Source: Dysgonomonas sp. 25
GTDB lineage: Bacteria; Bacteroidota; Bacteroidia; Bacteroidales; Dysgonomonadaceae
Direction: 5' to 3'
Assembly (NCBI RefSeq): GCF_010501075.1
Contig: NZ_QVMN01000001.1
Span: forward strand, 1-64,000
DNA: 64,000 bases
Shown here: piece after piece, positions 61,965 through 64,000 of the stretch
Layout: every line of letters starts with the position of its first letter
How positions within the stretch are numbered: position 1 is the first letter of the stretch
Program-made: the position numbers and the translations under genes
Notes under the pieces: model-generated
The model's database searches: none
What the model saw: only the letters and a program-made list of their open reading frames with translations
What the model was told of the DNA's origin: nothing

Positions 61965-63485
61965 ATGAACATGAAAAAGATATATACTATACTGCTATTA
62001 GCATGTATTTGCTGGGCTTACTCCTGCAATGACGGGAGCCTGAGTCATGGGGATGTAAACATCCCCGATCCGGTGGAAGAGAATGACGAAGATGATGGAA
62101 TATCTTCGGAGCCAACGACAACAGCCGTCATAAAGCTTCTACCCGGAGATAGCCATAAGCATCAGGTGATAGATGGATTTGGATGTAGCTTTGCCGGATG
62201 GGCGAATGTAACATATTTGCGTTTCGACCGCGAAACGATGATAGAAGATCTTTTCGGGGAGAACGGGCTACGCCTGAATATCTGCCGTGGTGCGGTATAC
62301 GAACATTATACCGATATTACAACTTTTGGTATGGATCGTGAATATAATATGCAACCCGACCATCCGAGCCTGCTCAATACTTGGTACACTGACAATCAGG
62401 GTAGCCAGACTAACCAGTTGGCGCAAATGTGGATCACCGATCATATGCTGAGGAAATATAAAAATGTGAAATTTATATTTTCTACCTGGAGTCCTCCTAC
62501 TCAATGGAAATCAGGGTCAAGTGTAAATAATACAAAATTCCCGGAAATAGCGGATTATCTTGTTGATTTTATGAAAGCCTATACCGGAAAATTCGATATG
62601 GATATCTATGCTATTTCGCCAACGAACGAACCTCTGACAGGAGGAACAGGATGGGGTGGTTGTAGATGGACAGAAGCTGATTTAGCTAACTTCTGCCATA
62701 ACTACCTGAGACCGACTATGGATCAAAACGGTTTCGGCGATGTCAAACTTATATTGGGTGAGCATCCGTGGTGGAAAAATGGTGTAACATACCTAAATAA
62801 AATGTTGGATAACCAACCGGATCTTGTAGATGATAATGTTATTGCAGCGGCACATGGTTATAGCACTACTGACGAGAATATTATTCCTTGCCCAAGATAT
62901 GAAAATGAAGGTGTTCCTATCTGGCAAACTGAAGTGAGCGATGATAGAAGACGAGACGAGAGCTGGAATGATGCCATGAAATGGGCTAAGACTATTAATA
63001 CTTACTTTACGGTGGCCAATACGAATGCATTTCTTTGGTGGGCAGGTGGCCGTAGTTGTTCAAGTACAGGTGAAAACTTGCTTCAATTCAATGATGACTC
63101 GTATCCGAGCAGTGGATATTACAAAGTAAACCGCTATTATACTTTGGGACATTTTAGCCGCTATATACCGGTAGGAAGCCATCGTGTAGATGTGGAAGCA
63201 ATACCAACGCTTGAAGATCCGATTCCGGCAGACCTTCATATGTCAGCATATGTGAAAGATAATACATACACAATCGTTTTAGTCAATTATTCTCAGAGCG
63301 AATCATTTAGCGCATTACTGGAGGTAGAAGGGGAAGAATACCAAAACATGGTGTCTTATACATCTGATGACAGCAAAAAATGGTATCGCAAAAAATTGAA
63401 TCCATCATTGAGTGGCTTGCGCTCGGTTACAGTACCTTCATATAGTGTGGTTACTATTACAGGAAAATTGAAAACAACAGAATAA
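61965..63485 (+). CDS. Glycoside hydrolase family 30 lipoprotein
   Basis: This 506-residue protein has a lipobox (WAYSC) and an acidic linker. A GH30-type TIM barrel starts at VIDGFGCSFAGW, and a beta-sandwich domain follows from about residue 405. The acid/base is Glu222 in SPTNEP and the nucleophile is Glu323 in WQTEVSD. GH30 enzymes cut beta-1,4-xylan, beta-1,6-glucan or beta-1,6-galactan, depending on subfamily; SPTNEP does not decide between them. It should work at the cell surface next to SusCD. Gaps of 56 and 12 nt to its neighbours place it in the operon. Confidence 0.85.
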   Translation: MNMKKIYTILLLACICWAYSCNDGSLSHGDVNIPDPVEENDEDDGISSEPTTTAVIKLLPGDSHKHQVIDGFGCSFAGWANVTYLRFDRETMIEDLFGENGLRLNICRGAVYEHYTDITTFGMDREYNMQPDHPSLLNTWYTDNQGSQTNQLAQMWITDHMLRKYKNVKFIFSTWSPPTQWKSGSSVNNTKFPEIADYLVDFMKAYTGKFDMDIYAISPTNEPLTGGTGWGGCRWTEADLANFCHNYLRPTMDQNGFGDVKLILGEHPWWKNGVTYLNKMLDNQPDLVDDNVIAAAHGYSTTDENIIPCPRYENEGVPIWQTEVSDDRRRDESWNDAMKWAKTINTYFTVANTNAFLWWAGGRSCSSTGENLLQFNDDSYPSSGYYKVNRYYTLGHFSRYIPVGSHRVDVEAIPTLEDPIPADLHMSAYVKDNTYTIVLVNYSQSESFSALLEVEGEEYQNMVSYTSDDSKKWYRKKLNPSLSGLRSVTVPSYSVVTITGKLKTTE

Positions 63486-63497
63486 AAACAATTTAAC

Positions 63498-64000
63498 ATG
63501 AAAAGAAATATAATATACCTTATAGGGTTCATATTGATTGGAACATCATTTATGAGCTGCGATAGCGATGATGATAAGAAATATTCGGATTTGGTATTAG
63601 ATACCGAACTCTTGACTATCGACCTCGATAATTCTACCGAAGGGAATATCCACATAGTACAAGGTAATGGCAACTACAAACTTACTTTATCTAATGACAG
63701 AGTTGCAACAGTAGCTCTCGACAATAGTAATACTATCCGGATAACAGGACTTGAATCCGGTAAGACGGAGTTGACTATTACCGACTGGGCTAAGAAAACG
63801 ACACAGGCACAAATTGTCGTGAAAAAGTTAGAAGAATTGCTATTGGATAAGAGCGAAGTACGTGTTGTTACAGGCGAAACGGCTTCAGCAGGAGTTTATT
63901 CCGGCAATGGAGAGTATACAATCACTTCGTCGGACGAATCGATAGCGAAAGCGACAATAGATGAGGATGGAAATATATCTATCGAAGGGGTAGCCAGAGG
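63498..64000 (+). CDS. Surface lipoprotein with Ig-like (BIG2-type) repeats, cut by the window end
   Basis: The visible 167 residues have a signal peptide and lipobox (SFMSC, then DSDDDKK). Two beta-rich repeats resemble BIG2 domains: KLTLSNDRVATVALDNSNT then ITGLESGKTELTITDWA, and YTITSSDESIAKATIDEDG then ISIEGVARG. The pattern of S-D-D-D after the lipid Cys resembles the Bacteroides surface-export signal. By position it should be a glycan-binding partner of the SusCD pair. The 3' part lies outside the window. Confidence 0.8.
   Translation, partial: MKRNIIYLIGFILIGTSFMSCDSDDDKKYSDLVLDTELLTIDLDNSTEGNIHIVQGNGNYKLTLSNDRVATVALDNSNTIRITGLESGKTELTITDWAKKTTQAQIVVKKLEELLLDKSEVRVVTGETASAGVYSGNGEYTITSSDESIAKATIDEDGNISIEGVAR

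Overview
The window reads as a chromosomal segment of a member of the Bacteroidota, most likely the order Bacteroidales. I infer a Dysgonomonas-like genome, but only from overall gene resemblance. Four things point there. Promoters carry the Bacteroidetes -7 box TAnnTTTG and start codons lack Shine-Dalgarno sequences. A SprA/Sov translocon and a PorW/SprE lipoprotein indicate a type IX secretion system (T9SS). An RprX/RprY two-component pair is present. A SusC/SusD polysaccharide utilisation locus lies at the right end. No insertion sequence, prophage, tRNA gene or CRISPR array was seen.

Layout. Bases 1-72 are the 3' end of a 5S rRNA gene and its terminator. Bases 287-2502 hold a small DUF2089-type regulator overlapping a membrane protein, then a secreted hydrolase. 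Bases 2559-9338 hold a glycosyltransferase, gyrB, a polytopic membrane protein, a periplasmic glutaminyl-cyclase-like lipoprotein, sufE and, convergent, thiamine pyrophosphokinase. Bases 9339-17392 are mostly minus-strand housekeeping genes (ABC-F ATPase, SulP transporter, RNase H, ClbS/DfsB-like protein, nspC) with rubrerythrin on the plus strand. They are interrupted by two related arrays of intergenic repeats (9381-9856 and about 15872-16210). Bases 17504-25811 hold two metallopeptidases, a GH127-type arabinofuranosidase and a nitroreductase-phosphoesterase-M3 peptidase operon driven from a duplicated promoter/hairpin module.

Bases 26149-36806 hold ruvA, the 2520-residue sprA and rprXY. 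Bases 37167-47116 hold a FISUMP-domain surface protein, thyA, rplM-rpsI, rpsB, tsf, an acidic lipoprotein, a DUF3592-like protein, yaaA and gpmA. Bases 47249-56428 hold a carboxypeptidase-regulatory-domain protein, porW/sprE, a DUF349 protein, an exported Gfo/Idh/MocA oxidoreductase and an AraC regulator. From 57178 to the window end there is a susC-susD-GH30-lipoprotein operon, which is cut by the edge.

The secretory theme ties the window together. Seven Sec-exported proteins have Gln directly after the predicted signal peptidase I site. A glutaminyl-cyclase-like enzyme that could cyclise that residue is encoded here too. Two T9SS components lie within about 15 kb of each other. Most of the unexplained structure is intergenic: 21-bp-spaced repeats at the DUF2089 promoter, paired repeat arrays with compensatory stem changes, a 66-bp promoter/hairpin duplication, matching palindromes beside rprXY, and a promoter box lying exactly in a terminator loop.
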